Origin: Emydura subglobosa
Taxonomy: Eukaryota > Chordata > Testudines > Chelidae
Length of the DNA stretch: 64,000 nucleotides
Direction: 5' to 3'
NCBI GenBank assembly: GCA_007922225.1
Contig: ML679959.1
Coordinates: 25,606,708-25,670,707, forward strand
The notes under the pieces are model-generated. The model saw only the letters and a list, made by a program, of their open reading frames with translations. It was not told the origin of the DNA and made no database searches. Shown here in pieces: positions 31,771 to 43,403 of this stretch. How positions within the stretch are numbered: position 1 is the first letter of the stretch; every line of letters starts with the position of its first letter. Position numbers and translations under genes: made by a program.

Positions 31771-33854
31771 CTCTACTGCCGCTCCCCCTTGGCTCGCGTG
31801 TGCGTTCGGGCTGGGAGTGTGCGTCTCCCGAAGGACACGTGCAGCGCCTGGCGCCATGGGGTCCTGACTGCAGCGGGGTTTTCCAGGTGCTAATTACCTA
31901 TACCGCCCCCCACCAAAGCTGTTGCCCAGCGCCCACTAGCTGGAGGGGAGGAGCGGGCGCTGCGCCTAGTGGGTGGTGCAGCTGGTTTGCTGGGCCTGCT
32001 GAAAATGGCCCTTGAATTAGGAGTGTGTGAGAACGGCCCCGTCTCTCTCCATGTTCAGGCCTGGGGCTCTGGGCTGAAGTTAGCGGCTGAGGATGGCACA
32101 GCCCTCCAGAGGCCAGTTTCCTGGGATCGGCGCGGCTCAGGCTATGGCACCCCCATCCGCAGGGGGGCCGGCACTCCGGAAGGGCTGGGGGTGATTGCGT
32201 ACAGACTGTGCGTGGGGGAAATGGCTCCAGGGTTTGGGGTGCGGGCGGGGCCCGTTGCCCGTCGGGCTGATCCCGTCTTACAGAGGCGTGCATGGCGCGC
32301 TCACCCTCGGGGTGGCGCAGTCCGTGTGCCCTGGTGCTTCCTGGGGACGCTGCTGTCTCCGAAGTACCAGGGTTGGCCCGCGGAGGAGGGGGCAGGGCCC
32401 AAGCTGTGCTCTGGGAGGGGGCAGGCTGAGCAGCATCGGGAGAGAGGCGGCTATACAGTGCGGACAATATCTGCCCTCACGGGTCCCTTCAGCTTCCCGG
32501 CCGTGGCGTTAGCGGCAGGGGAGGAGCAGGAGTGAAGGCAGGGCTCACGTGTTCATTTCCATTGCGCTGTCCCCCAGTCCTGCACTGCCCAGCGTTAAAC
32601 GGCCCCTTGGCAAAGGCGCCGGAGGCCCGTCTACACTACAGCTGCATGCATTGCCATCGCTGGAGGAGCAGCCCAGGTGCTGGTGCCGTGCTGTGAGGAC
32701 CCAAGGGGGGGCAGGCCCTCAGTGGGGCTGGTCCATGGGTCCCTACTGTGGTGTCTGTGCTGGTCTCAGCCACTTCACTCTGCACAAACCCGCTATCCTT
32801 TCCCAGCCCCAAAGTGTGGCAGGACAGAACCCCTGGTCCCAGATGGGCCCCCACTCCCTGGACAGCAGCCGTTACCACCTTGGAGGAGGCTGGCATCCTG
32901 CCCCCAGGCTGCGTCCATCCTGTTCAGCTGCCCGCATCCTTCACCGGGGTATCTGACACCTTCCCTCAGTGCATGGAGCATGGGGCTCCATGGGGCATCC
33001 TCTGCTCTCCAGCCGCAGGCCGGGGGGCGAGGGGGAGTGTTACTCTTGGATGTTGCCAGGCAAGATCTCAGCATCTTCCGGGAACCCAGCCACTTCCTGA
33101 CCCCAGCCTGACTCAGCCAGCCATGGTCACGCAGCTCCCACCAGAGGAGACTCTGCCAAGAGCTGTCCTCTGCTCACCAGGGTCCCCGCCGGCTCGCTTG
33201 CTTCAGCTGCAGCCGGGAGCAGATCTCGGCTGAGCCGTGGGCCAGCCCCGTGACTGCAGGGCCCTGGGTGTCCCCTGGACCCGTCTGCTGTGAAGGAGGG
33301 CACGAGCCGTATTAATGCTGGGTCCGTTGAGCCTGGCTTTGCGCCTCCAGGCTCCATCTCGTCTAGGACCCGACTCTGGCTTGGAGCAGGTTCCCCAGGG
33401 GTCTTTGGGGTCCAACCCTGATGGAAGGCGCCCCCCCATCTGCATAGCTGTGCTCCCGTCAGCCAGTAGGGGGCAGGCTCCAGCCGCCCGAGCCCAGCGT
33501 GGCGTGTCCGTGATCCCTGTGCAGCCCTGGGCAGGGGTGGCAGGAAGCTGTGCCAGGCAGAGGAGACAGCGTGAGCAGATGCCCCATCGGTGCCCGGGAC
33601 TGGGGGAGACCTGAGTAGGGCCCATGCTCTGTAGCCCAGAGGGGCAGCCCCACGGTGTGCGTGGGAGGGGGGAAGGGCCTGGCTTGGCTGGAATGTGGCT
33701 GAGAGCAGCCGGGCTAAGGGGCTCTCTGCCTGCCCCATCCAGCGTCTCCCCCTCCCTCTGTGTCGCTCTCCCCCTCCCCCCCTCTTTTTGGGGCGCTTGT
33801 GGGGGCCCCCCCCCCCCCCCACCACGCAGCTCCCCCTCCCCTTCCCGGCCGAGG

Positions 33855-33940
33855 TCTCTGACAGACAAAATAAAATGGGGATTTTAATTACCTTTCAGCA
33901 AAAACAACAATTAGAGAAAATAACAGCTTCCGCGCGCCCG
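33855..33940. promoter_or_regulatory. AT-rich island, candidate conserved non-coding element
   Basis: GACAGACAAAATAAAATGGG, GATTTTAATTACCTTTCAGC and CAACAATTAGAGAAAATAAC lie in about 80 bp, between very GC-rich flanks. TTTTAATTACC and CAATTAG are homeodomain-like. No splice or coding signal fits. Confidence 0.33.
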
Positions 33941-34714
33941 CCCCCTCCGCCTCCTCAGCGCTCCTGTGCCGCGCCGGCTCGGGTGCCCTGGCCTGCTGGC
34001 ACCCCCCATCCGATTGCATCTCCGAGCTGAGCTGTCCTGTGGGCCAGGGCGCTTCTCCGGTGCTAGCCGCACTCTCGTGGAGGTTAAGGGCCCGTCGGCC
34101 CGGGGAGCGGGTTCTGCTCCCCGTTCGTGGCTCATAGATCTGGAGCACAGGACGGCTCCATCAATGCCGCGCCTGCTGCGCTCTGTCCCCCTCCCCCACA
34201 GCCCCCTACTTGGGTGGGGTCGAGGGTGCCAACCCAAGGGGGTGCAGGGTACAGGTGGTAGCCTGCCGGAGTCTGCAGCCAGCCTGAGCCAAGCTCCGAG
34301 CAGGGCAACCCGCCCCACTCACCGCAAGGGGCAGCGTTGACTCTGAAACCTACTGATGGCCATTCACAGGGCGCTAGGCCCACTTACTGCTCTGCTGATC
34401 ATCCCGGCAGAAGCCTTAAGCTCCGTGCATATCCCGCCACCGCCGCGCTCCCCCCTCGCCCGCCCGCCTGCCACCATGCACTGAACTGTGACTTGCATCG
34501 GGGACGCCCCATCCCGAGCACGCTTCCTCCAGCGCCCCGAAGGGGCCAGTAGGCTGGGGAGCGAGCGGAGCAGGAGAACTTGGCCCGTCCCTTTCAAGCT
34601 AAGCGGCCAGGCCCCTCCGTCACTGATCCCCGGGGGCTGGGGTCACGGAGGGTTGCTGCGGTGAGCCGGAGGGGGGCTGCGGCTGGAGCGAGCTGGAGAG
34701 GGGACCCCGTGGCA

Positions 34715-34845
34715 GCGCTGAGGCGGAGAGCAATTTTCCCAGCTGGCTGCATTAGCGCAGGCGGGGGGTTGCTGGAGACGGTAATTGCCAGCGCTGGGCC
34801 CTGCCTAATGGATGTTGTGATTAAGGTCTATTATGGAGCGCGAGG
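34715..34845. promoter_or_regulatory. AT-rich island, candidate conserved non-coding element
   Basis: Contains GAGCAATTTTCCCAGC, GGCTGCATTAGCGC, GACGGTAATTGCCAGCGC, GCCTAATGGATGTTGTG and ATTAAGGTCTATTATGGAGC. Homeodomain-type ATTA/TAAT words are spaced roughly every 20-25 bp. Function is inferred. Confidence 0.35.
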
Positions 34846-34980
34846 CGGGGAGGGATGGGGGGGGCGAGCGATCGGTGGCTGTGCTGGTGGAAGGAGAGAG
34901 CCAGGGGTTTCTCTGGGACTCCCCCAGCCCTGCTGGAACTGCAGCCCCCCAGCCTCCCGCCCCACAGTGCGCACAGGCCC

Positions 34981-35083
34981 TGCCCCCCCCCCCCCCCCCC
35001 CCACACGGGGGGGTTATCCTCTGGGGGTTGGGGGGGGGGGGGGGGGGCGGCGGGGGGCCCCCCCCCCCCCCCCCCCCCCAAGC
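34981..35083. repeat. Extreme C-run / G-run / C-run block
   Basis: A run of about 20 C is followed about 35 bp later by a long G-run, interrupted once by CGGC, and then directly by about 22 C. The G and C tracts are complementary and could form a hairpin, G-quadruplex or i-motif. Lengths in such blocks are often misassembled. Confidence 0.85.
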
Positions 35084-36539
35084 CCAGCCACGGCATAGCT
35101 TCCCCGCCCTCAGGACACCCTGGGGGGAGGGGGGCGCTGAGTCCTGCCGCCCTCCCTGGGGTGGGGAAGGGCCCTGACTCCCAACTCTGCCTGCTCTAAC
35201 CACTAGACACCACGCCCCCAGAGCTCAGTATTACATGGCTGTGCATGGTTCAGCCCCTGGCGGCCCGGCCCCCATGCTGAGCACAGACCACCCCCCGCCC
35301 CCGCAGTGATGGGGCCAGACAGGTGACAAACGGCTTCTACCTCTGCCCCGCTGCTGCCTGCGGGAGCCGCCCAGATGCCAAGCCCGTCCTCCAGCCAGCC
35401 GAGCGTCCTCCCGCTATGCTGGCGCTCGGCGCCGCCTGTGATCGCCCCTGGCCGGCCTCCCTTGGCCCCAGGCCGGCTCGGCAGCCATCAGCCAGCCAGC
35501 GGCTGATGCCAGGGCCCGGTGCTAAGCCAGGTTGGAGGTCGCTCCCTCCACCTGATGGCTGGGGACGCTTCACGCTGGCCGCAACGCAGCACTGGTCCAA
35601 GCCACCTGCTGGCTTTCGGTGCAGGACGGGGACGGGGACCCCCGCTGAGGCCAGCCTGCCGCCCGGCCAGGGAGCTAGAGGCAGGCAGCATGGGGTGGCG
35701 GGTCTCTGGCTGCCGCCAGCTTGGCACACGCAGAACTGACTGTGTAGCCCCCCGGACTGGGGCGGGGGGGCAGGCACTCCGGCTGGCTGCACCCCGGTGG
35801 GGCCTGCAGGGGCCGCTCGGCTGGCTGCACCCCCTCTGGGGAGAAAGGGAGGCCTATGGGCGCAGGGCCACCAGTCCAGCCTCACCGACGCCCTTCCCCT
35901 TTGGTGAATAAGGGGAGGGCAGCGCTCGGGCCTGGGCCTTTGGCATCACTTCCTGCAGTTTTTCTTTTGGTCCTCAGCTCTCTGGGAAACGTCCTCTCCC
36001 CTAATGTCCTGCCGCGCCCCCTTCTCCCCCGGGATGCCCTGGTGCCCTCTCCCTGTCCACTCTCGGTCGCCCCGTCAGCACCCCGCTCCCTGCCCTCCCC
36101 TGGATCCTGCAGCCTGGAGGCTTCTCCTCTGGGTTTGCTGAAGCGCTGCTCGTTTTCCTGTCCCCCCCACCCCCCGGCACCCCTTGTCTCGGAGCAGACC
36201 AGCTGCTCCAGGGGTGCTGGCCCTTCCAGCTCGCAGGCGCCTCTCCCCCAGCGCCCAAGCGGGATTGCAGTTGGTCGCTCAGGCTTCGGCTTGGCCCGCG
36301 GGGCCGTTGGTGGGTGCCCCGCTTTGTCGTGGTCGGAAGAGGCGAGGAGGGTGGGCATCAGCTCTGTCTCCTCGTGCGCCCCACCCCACCGCTCCCAAGC
36401 CTCGAATTCACCCCGTGCCACGCCGCAGCGCCATGCGGCGCAGGAGCGTCGGCGCGGCCGAGGCCAGGGACCATCCCAGCGCCTGCCGCTCGCCGGCTGG
36501 CCCGTGCCAGGGGCTGCGGCGGATTCCGCCCGGCTGCAG

Positions 36540-37015
36540 CCTGGCGGCGGCGCGGCGGGTAATGAATTGTTTATGACCCGGCGCTCGGCTTTTCAATGAG
36601 CTGAAACGTGTCAGATAATAAGTTGTTTATAAGCCATAAATCTGGGGCCCAATAAACCAAAATCGGGTTGTTTAAGCGGGAGCTGACGCCCCATTGGGCC
36701 GGGCCGGCAGGGGGCGTTGCGAGCTGACGGCTGGTTGGCGAGTGGATCGGTGACGCGGCGGGAGCCTGGCTCCTGTTGGGCCGCCTGCTGGGGGTGAGCC
36801 AGGAGCGCCGAGCCCATTGGGCGACGGCCTGACGATGAGTTGTGAGCGGAAGGCCCGGTGGATAATGAATTACTCGGAGACATATTTGCTGGGGAGAAGT
36901 AAATCTGGTCCGTACATTGTTACCGAGTTGTGATTATAGTGTGCCATGCTCTGTAAATCTCGGCCAGCGTCTTGATCTACGGCGCCGAGAGCGGGATGTA
37001 ATTGAAACCGAACGC
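36540..37015. promoter_or_regulatory. Long AT-rich island cluster, candidate conserved non-coding element
   Basis: The largest low-GC block in the gene. It includes GGGTAATGAATTGTTTATGA, CAGATAATAAGTTGTTTATA, GCCATAAATCTGG, CCCAATAAACC, GGATAATGAATTACTCGG, GTACATTGTTACCG and GATGTAATTGAAACCG. The repeated pattern TAAT-(A/G)A-TTGTTTAT occurs twice about 50 bp apart (36559 and 36614). TGTTTAT/ATAAACA words fit forkhead sites and TAATGAATTA fits dimeric homeodomain sites. No coding or repeat identity is seen. Confidence 0.42.
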
Positions 37016-37218
37016 CGGCAGCTCAGAGGCGCGGCGTTGCTCCAGCGGGGCCGACCTGCTTCCCGCACGCAGCAGCAGTGGCACTTGGGGATACCCTGGA
37101 GCTATCCCTGCTGCAACCGTCCCCAGAGCTGCGTCTCAGTTTCTCCCCACGATAATCGGCCCCAAAGCGCTCTCCGGCTCCGTCAACTGTGCACGGCATT
37201 TGTGAGCTACCAGGCTGA

Positions 37219-37355
37219 CCTGGGATCCTGGACTCCTAGGTTCTGATTCTGTCCTTGGACAAGTCGCTCCCCTTCTGTCTCTCAGTTTGCCCACCTGTGA
37301 AATGGGGACAATGCTCTGTGCCCATCTCCCAGGCAGGTTAGGGATGAATAAATTA
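37219..37355 (+). mobile_element. MIR/CORE-SINE-like copy
   Basis: Has GACTCCTAGGTTCTGATTCT, GACAAGTCGCTCCCCTTCTG, TCTCAGTTTGCCCACCTGTG and AAATGGGGACAAT in the canonical MIR order, with a GGGATGAATAAATTAATG tail. Sense orientation, well preserved. Confidence 0.75.
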
Positions 37356-38934
37356 ATGGCTGCAGACGCCTCATTACCTGGTTTGCTACAAAACTGGCCA
37401 AGCCTCATGGTGAGCCAATTCCCAGCCTTGGCGTGATCGCTGGCTCCTTTTCTCACACAGCTGGAAGGTGGGACCCTTTTGGGATCTCAGTGGGGTGCCA
37501 TGGTCCTTCCTGCAGCACCTAGCCACTGAGCGCCTCCCATGTGATGAATTGCAAGCCCCGCAGGGGGTTCCCTGGCCAAACACTGCCCTTTTGTTCAGCC
37601 CAGAAAGGAGATTCCCAAGAGGCAATGGGCCACAGAGCTGCCCTCCCCTCCCCCACACAGTACGCTGTTCTAGTGCTTGGCTCTGTCTCTAGGACCATGA
37701 ATACAGCACAGGGGCGGGCAAGAACATTTGTTGCAACAGTGTGTCTCTCAGATCATTCTAGGCTGCAGTGTCTAAGTGCTAGACCCCGGCAAGTGGCCTA
37801 GCATCTGTTACTCTTCCCCAGTGCTTCTGGCAAATAGCTGGCTGTTGTGGGGCAAGCAGCATAACTGGATGATGGGACGCCAGTCTGAGGCGCGATCCTG
37901 GTGTTCACCCCTTACCCAGGGGCTAGGCAGAGGCCAGAGAAGGAGAAATCTCAGCGAGCCAAGGAACAGCAGCAGCAGGGTGAGAGGAGTTGGCTGAGCG
38001 CAGCACATGCGCACACAGTCTGCTGCTGGGGCGCCCGCTCCAACCACCCAATGACACACGTCAGGCCCATTCCCTACAGGCCGGGGCTGTCTGCTGCTCT
38101 GCCCAGAGCAGTGCCTGGCTCGTTTTCACACAAAGAGCAATTAGCGGCCTCCGATGTAATTAGCTAACGATCCCTTCTCGGCTCAAGCAGCTTGACACAT
38201 GAGGAGAGCAGGCTGCATGGCTGAATCTCCACACCCTGGGCTCTGACGACCCGCCCGATTCACGCTGGGCTCAGATTATTGTGGCAACAGCCCTGGCCCC
38301 TAACTGTGCCAGCCTGCAGCCCCTGGCCGCCCCTTCCCACTCACTAGGACGTGCTCAAGCCCTCCCCACGGGGAGCAGCCCAGGAGCCCCGGCAGGTGAG
38401 CAGGTAGAAGGGAGCTCCCAGTTCCTCTTGCTTTGGAAACCAGAGCATCACTGCGGAGAGGTTCCCCAGGGCCAGGGAGATTCTGGTGTCCCCCTCCGGA
38501 GGTCGCAGGTGCTGGGGGAGGCAGGAGTGTGAGAGCGCTGGGCCGTGATCGGCAAGTGCTCCGGGCAGCAACGCAAAGAGGGTTAAAAATCCGAGGGGCT
38601 TAGTGGCTGTGGGCCGACCCTGCGCTCTGCCCCAGCGCACGCAGGCGCCCCGCAATGTGCCCACCTGCATGCACATACCAATGTTTTCAGCATCCCCAGA
38701 AAACCGAGTGAGCAGTTCTACAGGGAGGCTGAAGAGCAGACAGGCCGGGGGGGCAGGGTGGTTTGAGGGGCTCTGGGGTCCCGCTGTCAGCGCACTGATT
38801 AGAAGTGGATGGTAAGTGACAGGCTCACGGGGCTGAATGAGAAGGAGGCCCAGCTAATGATCCAGCTACATTTTGTACGGAAAATAAACCCTGAATTCAG
38901 CTTGGCTGGAGACCTGATCCTCCCCTGCAGCTCC

Positions 38935-39030
38935 TTGGGGAAACTGAGGCTCAGGGACCAGCCCAGGGTCACGCAGGGAGTCAGTGGCAGAGCTGGGAAG
39001 GAGCCATGGGGCCTGACTCCCAGCCTTTGG
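38935..39030 (-). mobile_element. MIR/CORE-SINE-like fragment (antisense)
   Basis: Reads GGGGAAACTGAGGCTCAGGG, GGGTCACGCAGGGAGTCAGT and GGCAGAGCTGGGAAGGAGCC, the reverse complement of the MIR core and 3' part. Confidence 0.7.
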
Positions 39031-40059
39031 CATGGCGCTGGGGCTAGGAGTCTCCCGGTTCTCGGAGCCACAGGCAGCAAAGCAGAGCCCGTGGCTGAAG
39101 CTCTGTCAGGCCCCCAGCACCCTGCTGCCTGCACCAGGGCTTCCCAACCCCTCTGCCTCCAGAGCCGTGTTTCCACTCCTCCCGGGCCCATCCTGCAGGG
39201 TGCTGGGTGCTTCCCCAGAGGGGCCGCTGGGCCGGCTCCCGTTGACTCCGGCTCGGGCCCCCTCAGCCTCGATGACATGCGGGGAGGCAGGAGCTGAAGG
39301 ATAAAATGCCTTCCCCGATCGATCATGGCTGCTGTTCCCAGGCACCCGGCACCGGCTCTCCACAGTGAGTGGCAGGCCCCGGCACGCCGAGCCATTGCAT
39401 TCCCCTCACGTCCTGCAGCGCTGCCCTTCGCCCTGCCGCCAGAGAGGGGAGCACGGGGGGCTGGGCTGGCTCCCATTGCACATGGCCAGCTGCAGGGGGG
39501 AAGGGACCCCGCGCCTGCCAGGCAGGGCACCCTGAGCAAGGACCGCTTCTGCCCAGCTGGCTGCGGAAGAGACGGGGTGTCGGCGCCCCCCTGGGCATCC
39601 CGTGCTGCAGCCCGTGCCCACCCACCGCCCTCCAGAGGGAGACACTGGGTCCGCCTGGCTGAGTGGCCTGCCTTGCTGAGACCCTGGCCCTGGGCTCTGT
39701 GCTGCCCCCGACTCCCCATCCGGGTGCAGGAGAGCGTCCCGGCAGTGACGCAGGCACCGACAGGGTCTAGCACCTGGGACCTTCTGCTCCCAAACCAGGC
39801 TGGTCCCCCTTGGCTAAGGAGCGCCCCTGTGAGTGGCTCAAACACCACAGCCCTTTGACTTCACATGGCCCCAGCCTGATTGCAACCGGGGGGACCTCAG
39901 CGGGCCTCAGAGCTGGGCCCTGGGTAAGGGGGGGGGGGCACAGTTTAACCCACCACCCCCACAGGAGCCTGCATGTCCCCTGCCAGCATCTAAAGCGTTA
40001 ATGTCCCAGGCAGGCGCTGCTGCTGGGAGGGGGGGACAAGCGTGGGGAAGCGTTTACGA

Positions 40060-40345
40060 GGATCGATTCCCCACTTAGCCGCAATCTCGCTTTATTATTC
40101 ACCTTTTTTTCCCTTTGAGCAGAAGCAGCCCCCGCCCCCCCGCCTGCCTTTGTCTCTGGTGTGCAGGGCTGTTGCTAAGGGCTGGGGGTGGGGACCACCC
40201 TTACTGGCCTTGCTTAAATCTTCCCCAGCAATATAGCTATGACAGCGGGTTAGATGAGCACCGGTTAATTAAGCCAGACGCGGCCCCCCCCCAGCCCAAG
40301 CTGAGCCTGCTCCTGCCTTTTAATAACCTGTGCACCGTTTGAAAT
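40060..40345. promoter_or_regulatory. AT-rich islands, candidate conserved non-coding element
   Basis: Two sub-blocks: CGATTCCCCACTTAGCC with CTCGCTTTATTATTCACC at the left, and CAGCAATATAGCTATGACAG, GATGAGCACCGGTTAATTAA, CCTTTTAATAACCTGTGCAC at the right. TTTTAATAA, CTTTATTATTC and GGTTAATTAA are HOX/homeodomain-like. The site lies within 1 kb of exon 10 but no splice-regulatory role is evident. Confidence 0.33.
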
Positions 40346-41045
40346 CCCGGCGCGCCACCAGGCCGGGGAACTGATTTTCCGCTGGGCTGATCCCCGGCTC
40401 CGAGCCCCCCCATCACCCTGGTTTGAACTTAAAACAACTCGATAAAGCAGCCCCCTGGAGCTCTTGGCATCCCTCACCCCCTGCTGCTCTGGGGGGGGGG
40501 CCGAGCGGGGCTCTTCCCCACGGATGCTGAGTGGGGAGCCAGCCAGGGCGTTGGCCGGGCTCAGGGCCGCGCCTGCCGCGGGAGGCAGCGAGCAGCTCCT
40601 GCCTGGCCCGTTTTCACCGGCCCTCGTCCGCTGGGGCTGTGACGCATTAGCCTGACCCGGCTGGCAGGGGCGCTGCCCGGCCTGGAAGGCAGCCGGAGGG
40701 CCCATCCCGCGGGCCCCAAGCCCTACAGTTCAGCTGCGGGGCTGGGATTCGCCACAGGCTGTCGTGGCCCTCTCCCGATGCCCCGGCCCAGAGGACTCCT
40801 GATGGGCAGTGCGGACTGCTCTCCACCCCCTGGGTCAGCCGGGCTGGGTCCGGTTCTCCCCTTGGCCGCTCTCCTAGGGGAACGACCCCTCACCCTACCC
40901 CGGCAGCTCCCCAAATCCCTGGCTCACGTAGCACCAGCCACACCCTGCTGGCCGCTGAGGTCCCCTCTGAGCCCTCTCCCCACCCCCCGGACTAGCCCGA
41001 GGCTCGCTGCCCGCACTAAGGCGCCGTCTCTGCTCTCCCCTGCAG

Positions 41046-41238
41046 GCCCACGTTCCGGTACTTCACCTGGCACACCTGCGTGCTGGGCATCCTGGGCTGC
41101 GGCATCATGATGTTCCTCATCAGCCCCATCTACGCCACGGCCTGCGGGGCCTTCCTGCTGCTGCTGCTGCTGGCCCTGCACTACCTCTCCCCCAGCAGCA
41201 GCTGGGGCTACATTAGCCAGGCCCTCATCTTCCACCAG
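41046..41238 (+). CDS. SLC12A9: SLC12A9 coding exon 10
   Basis: Rest of Arg452 to Gln516, phase 0 at the end. It encodes RPTFRYFTWHTCVLG, TM11, MMFLISPIYA, TM12 and the start of the cytosolic C-terminus (SSSWGYISQALIFHQ), the same order as human (SSWGYVSQALLFHQ). The donor is GTAAGC at 41239. Confidence 0.95.
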
Positions 41239-41967
41239 GTAAGCGTCCTCGCCTGCCACCCGGCCGCTTAGCGGGGCCCTGCCCCCTCCCAGCTGCCTCC
41301 CTTCCTGCTCTGGGCCCAGCTGGGGGTCGGGGGCACCTTCCTCCCCATCCTCCCTCCCCAACCGCTCTCCTCTTGCTCCCTGCGGGGTCCTGGCTTCCCT
41401 GCTCCTGCGGGGGCGTCTCCCCGGTGCTGCCCGTGCCTGGCCCCTGGCCCCAGCACTGGGCTCCCGCTCCACGTCGCCCGCCCGGCCTGCCATTCGGAGT
41501 CATCGAATCCGCACTTCAGACTCCTGTTATAGCTTAATGGGCTCTCCTGATCACCTGGGCGGCTCCTCTGGGGTGTGGATAGGCATCGCCGTCCCGCTGG
41601 GCAGCATGACTGGAGCGGGGGGGGTCTCCTCTCATGGACGCCGGTGCAACCCACAGAGTGACCCCCGCGGAGTCAGTGCGGCTCCCCCGGTTCCCACCCA
41701 GTGGGGTCTGGCCGGCTGCCTTCGATGGCTGGCGGCGTCCTAGTGACGGACACTGTCCTAGCTGTGGGCACCGCGGTGAGACCCACACCCAGAGGTCGAT
41801 CCCGCTCTGACATGACTCCACAGGCCTCGGCGGTGTCACTCCTGATTGACCCCGGCATGAGATCAGACTAGCTCCTGGTCTGTGTGGCCAAGCTCAGCCG
41901 GGATTCCAGGGGAATCAGGGAGCCGGCCGGGCCGGGTGTTGGTGGGTCAGGAAGGGGGGTCCGTGGC

Positions 41968-42032
41968 CCAGAGCCTCAAAGGTATTTAGGCTCCTCATTT
42001 CCATTGAAATCAAGGGCGTTAGGCACCTACAT
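41968..42032. repeat. Self-complementary short element, copy B
   Basis: GAGCCTCAAAGGTATTTAGG and CATTTCCATTGAAATCAAGG, then GCGTTAGGCACCTACATCG. Related to 26742-26825. Confidence 0.55.
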
Positions 42033-42089
42033 CGCTTGGCGGAGCTGGGCTGGGCCATTAGAGCTCTGGCCCTGGCCTGGCGAGTGACA

Positions 42090-42140
42090 TAGAGGTGATA
42101 GAAATATCACAGAAAATTCCCACTTTGTCACACAAACCCT
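42090..42140 (-). repeat. Fragment of the LTR-like repeat
   Basis: The minus strand reads GTGTGACAAAGTGGGAATTT, TCTGTGATATTTC, matching the leader at 2845-2880 and 10815-10845. Only about 50 bp remains. Confidence 0.5.
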
Positions 42141-42160
42141 CTGGAAGTCAGAGCCTATCC

Positions 42161-42240
42161 TTTGAAATGCAGCCACCTCTGGGGCGGAACATGCAGCCAC
42201 TCAAGGCAGGAAGCAGAAAAAGGTTCTGCAGTGCCCACAG
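42161..42240 (+). repeat. Dispersed repeat (GCAGCCACCTCTGGGG), copy
   Basis: TTTGAAATGCAGCCACCTCT, GGGGCGGAACATGCAGCCAC. Shared with 55391-55445 and, in part, 25444-25475. Confidence 0.5.
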
Positions 42241-42689
42241 GGGGAGACCGAGGGTGAGTGGCACTCAGGGGTGGCATGAAATCCAGCTGTGTGCCCTGGG
42301 GGTTCCCATGACAAACAGGCAACGGGCCAAGCCACCCAGCTGGGCACAGCACCCTCCCCGGAGAGCCCCGAGGAGGAGACCAAAACCAGACGCTCCCGCG
42401 ACACTGAAGATTTTTCTCCCTCAGCCTCATTCTCTGTGCCAGGGGTTTGGCCTGGCGCCACGGACAGACGGCGTGCAGGGAGAATAATCAGCTTATGTTG
42501 CGTATCGGGTAGTAACATTTCTTCCCTGCGAGACGCTACCCCCATGGACAGTGATCAAACGCGCTTGTCCCCTGTAGTGAAGACAAATGCCAGCAGCAGA
42601 GAGCGTAACCAGGTTAACCTGCACCACACTGGGGCGCCTCTCTCTGCTACGTGCTCCAGGCCAGGGGAAGGGGGCTGGTGCAATATTCA

Positions 42690-42795
42690 TAGACTCCCAG
42701 GGCCCGATCCTCGGCCGGCGTCGCTCCGCAGAGCTGCATTGCACGCCGGGAAGCTGCTCCGGTTTACCCCAGCAGAGGAGCTGGCCCAAGGACAC
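42690..42795 (+). repeat. Dispersed sauropsid repeat
   Basis: GGGCCCGATCCTCGGCCGGC, GCAGAGCTGCATTGCACGCC, CCGGTTTACCCCAGCAGAGG. This follows the common turtle/crocodilian 'GATCCTCAGCTGGTGTAAAT' repeat layout, diverged by CpG decay or GC drift. Confidence 0.5.
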
Positions 42796-42974
42796 TGTTG
42801 GACCCCCCCGATCCCAGCCCCTATCTGGGGGTTCAGTCAGGATCGGGCCCGGTGGCTCTCCTGGGCACGGGCAAGCTGCAGCGAGGCCCTGGCGTGCTGG
42901 TGACGCCCGCACTGTGCCACACACAGGAAGAAAAAGCCGCTAGTGGCAGCTGTGGGGGTTGGGCCCTGAGCGAT

Positions 42975-43035
42975 GGGACCCTCCCCCTGGGTCAATGGGA
43001 GTTAGGCACCGAAGCCCCTTTAAGGAGCTGGACCC
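42975..43035. repeat. Self-complementary short element, copy C
   Basis: GGGTCAATGGGAGTTAGGCA followed by CCGAAGCCCCTTTAAGGAGC; one half of the element seen at 26742-26825. Confidence 0.45.
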
Positions 43036-43403
43036 CTGCCAGGGGGAGGGGGTGGGCGGTGGAAGCAAACGCTGTCTCATCAAGCCCTGTCTGGCTTCCC
43101 TGCCCCCACTGGTTCGTGCTGGCCCCTCGGGTGGCATCATTGCTGTCTCCCGATGTACCCCACTGCCAGGGCTGAGTGGGGCCCTGTCCCATGTGCCGTG
43201 GGGTTGGCAGGGGGGCGGCTGGGCGCGGAGGTGCCTATGGCAGGCACCCAGCTTGCGCCAGGCTCTCTTCAGCTGGGCTGAGGACTGGCGAAATGCCATT
43301 GAATCGGGGTGAGGTGGTGCCCCCCTCCCCCGTCTATCCGCTGGCCTGCGGCATGAGTGTGCACTGACCCCACCTCTGCCCTCCGTGCCGCCCCCGCCGC
43401 CAG

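Larger units (their letters stand above)
30345..41045 (+). other. SLC12A9: Intron 9 (10.7 kb), the largest intron
   Basis: No coding exon is supported inside it. It has a CTGC microsatellite, MIR/SINE copies (31700-31770, 37219-37355, 38935-39030), a G/C homopolymer block (34981-35083) and at least five AT-rich islands listed separately. Large antisense frames such as 38799-39848 have no recognisable domain. The acceptor CTCTCCCCTGCAG is strong. Confidence 0.8.
41239..43403 (+). other. SLC12A9: Intron 10 (2.2 kb)
   Basis: Repeat-rich: palindromic element copies (41968-42032, 42975-43035), an LTR-like repeat fragment (42090-42140), a dispersed repeat (42161-42240) and another at 42690-42795. 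The rest shows nothing recognisable. The acceptor is CCGCCGCCAG. Confidence 0.8.

Noticed and set aside
34580..35203. Gly- and Pro-rich frames on both strands
   Set aside because: Created by the G/C homopolymer block; the peptides are homopolymeric.
38799..39848. 349-residue minus-strand frame in intron 9
   Set aside because: Overlaps an antisense MIR copy, has no recognisable domain and uses typical GC-noise composition.
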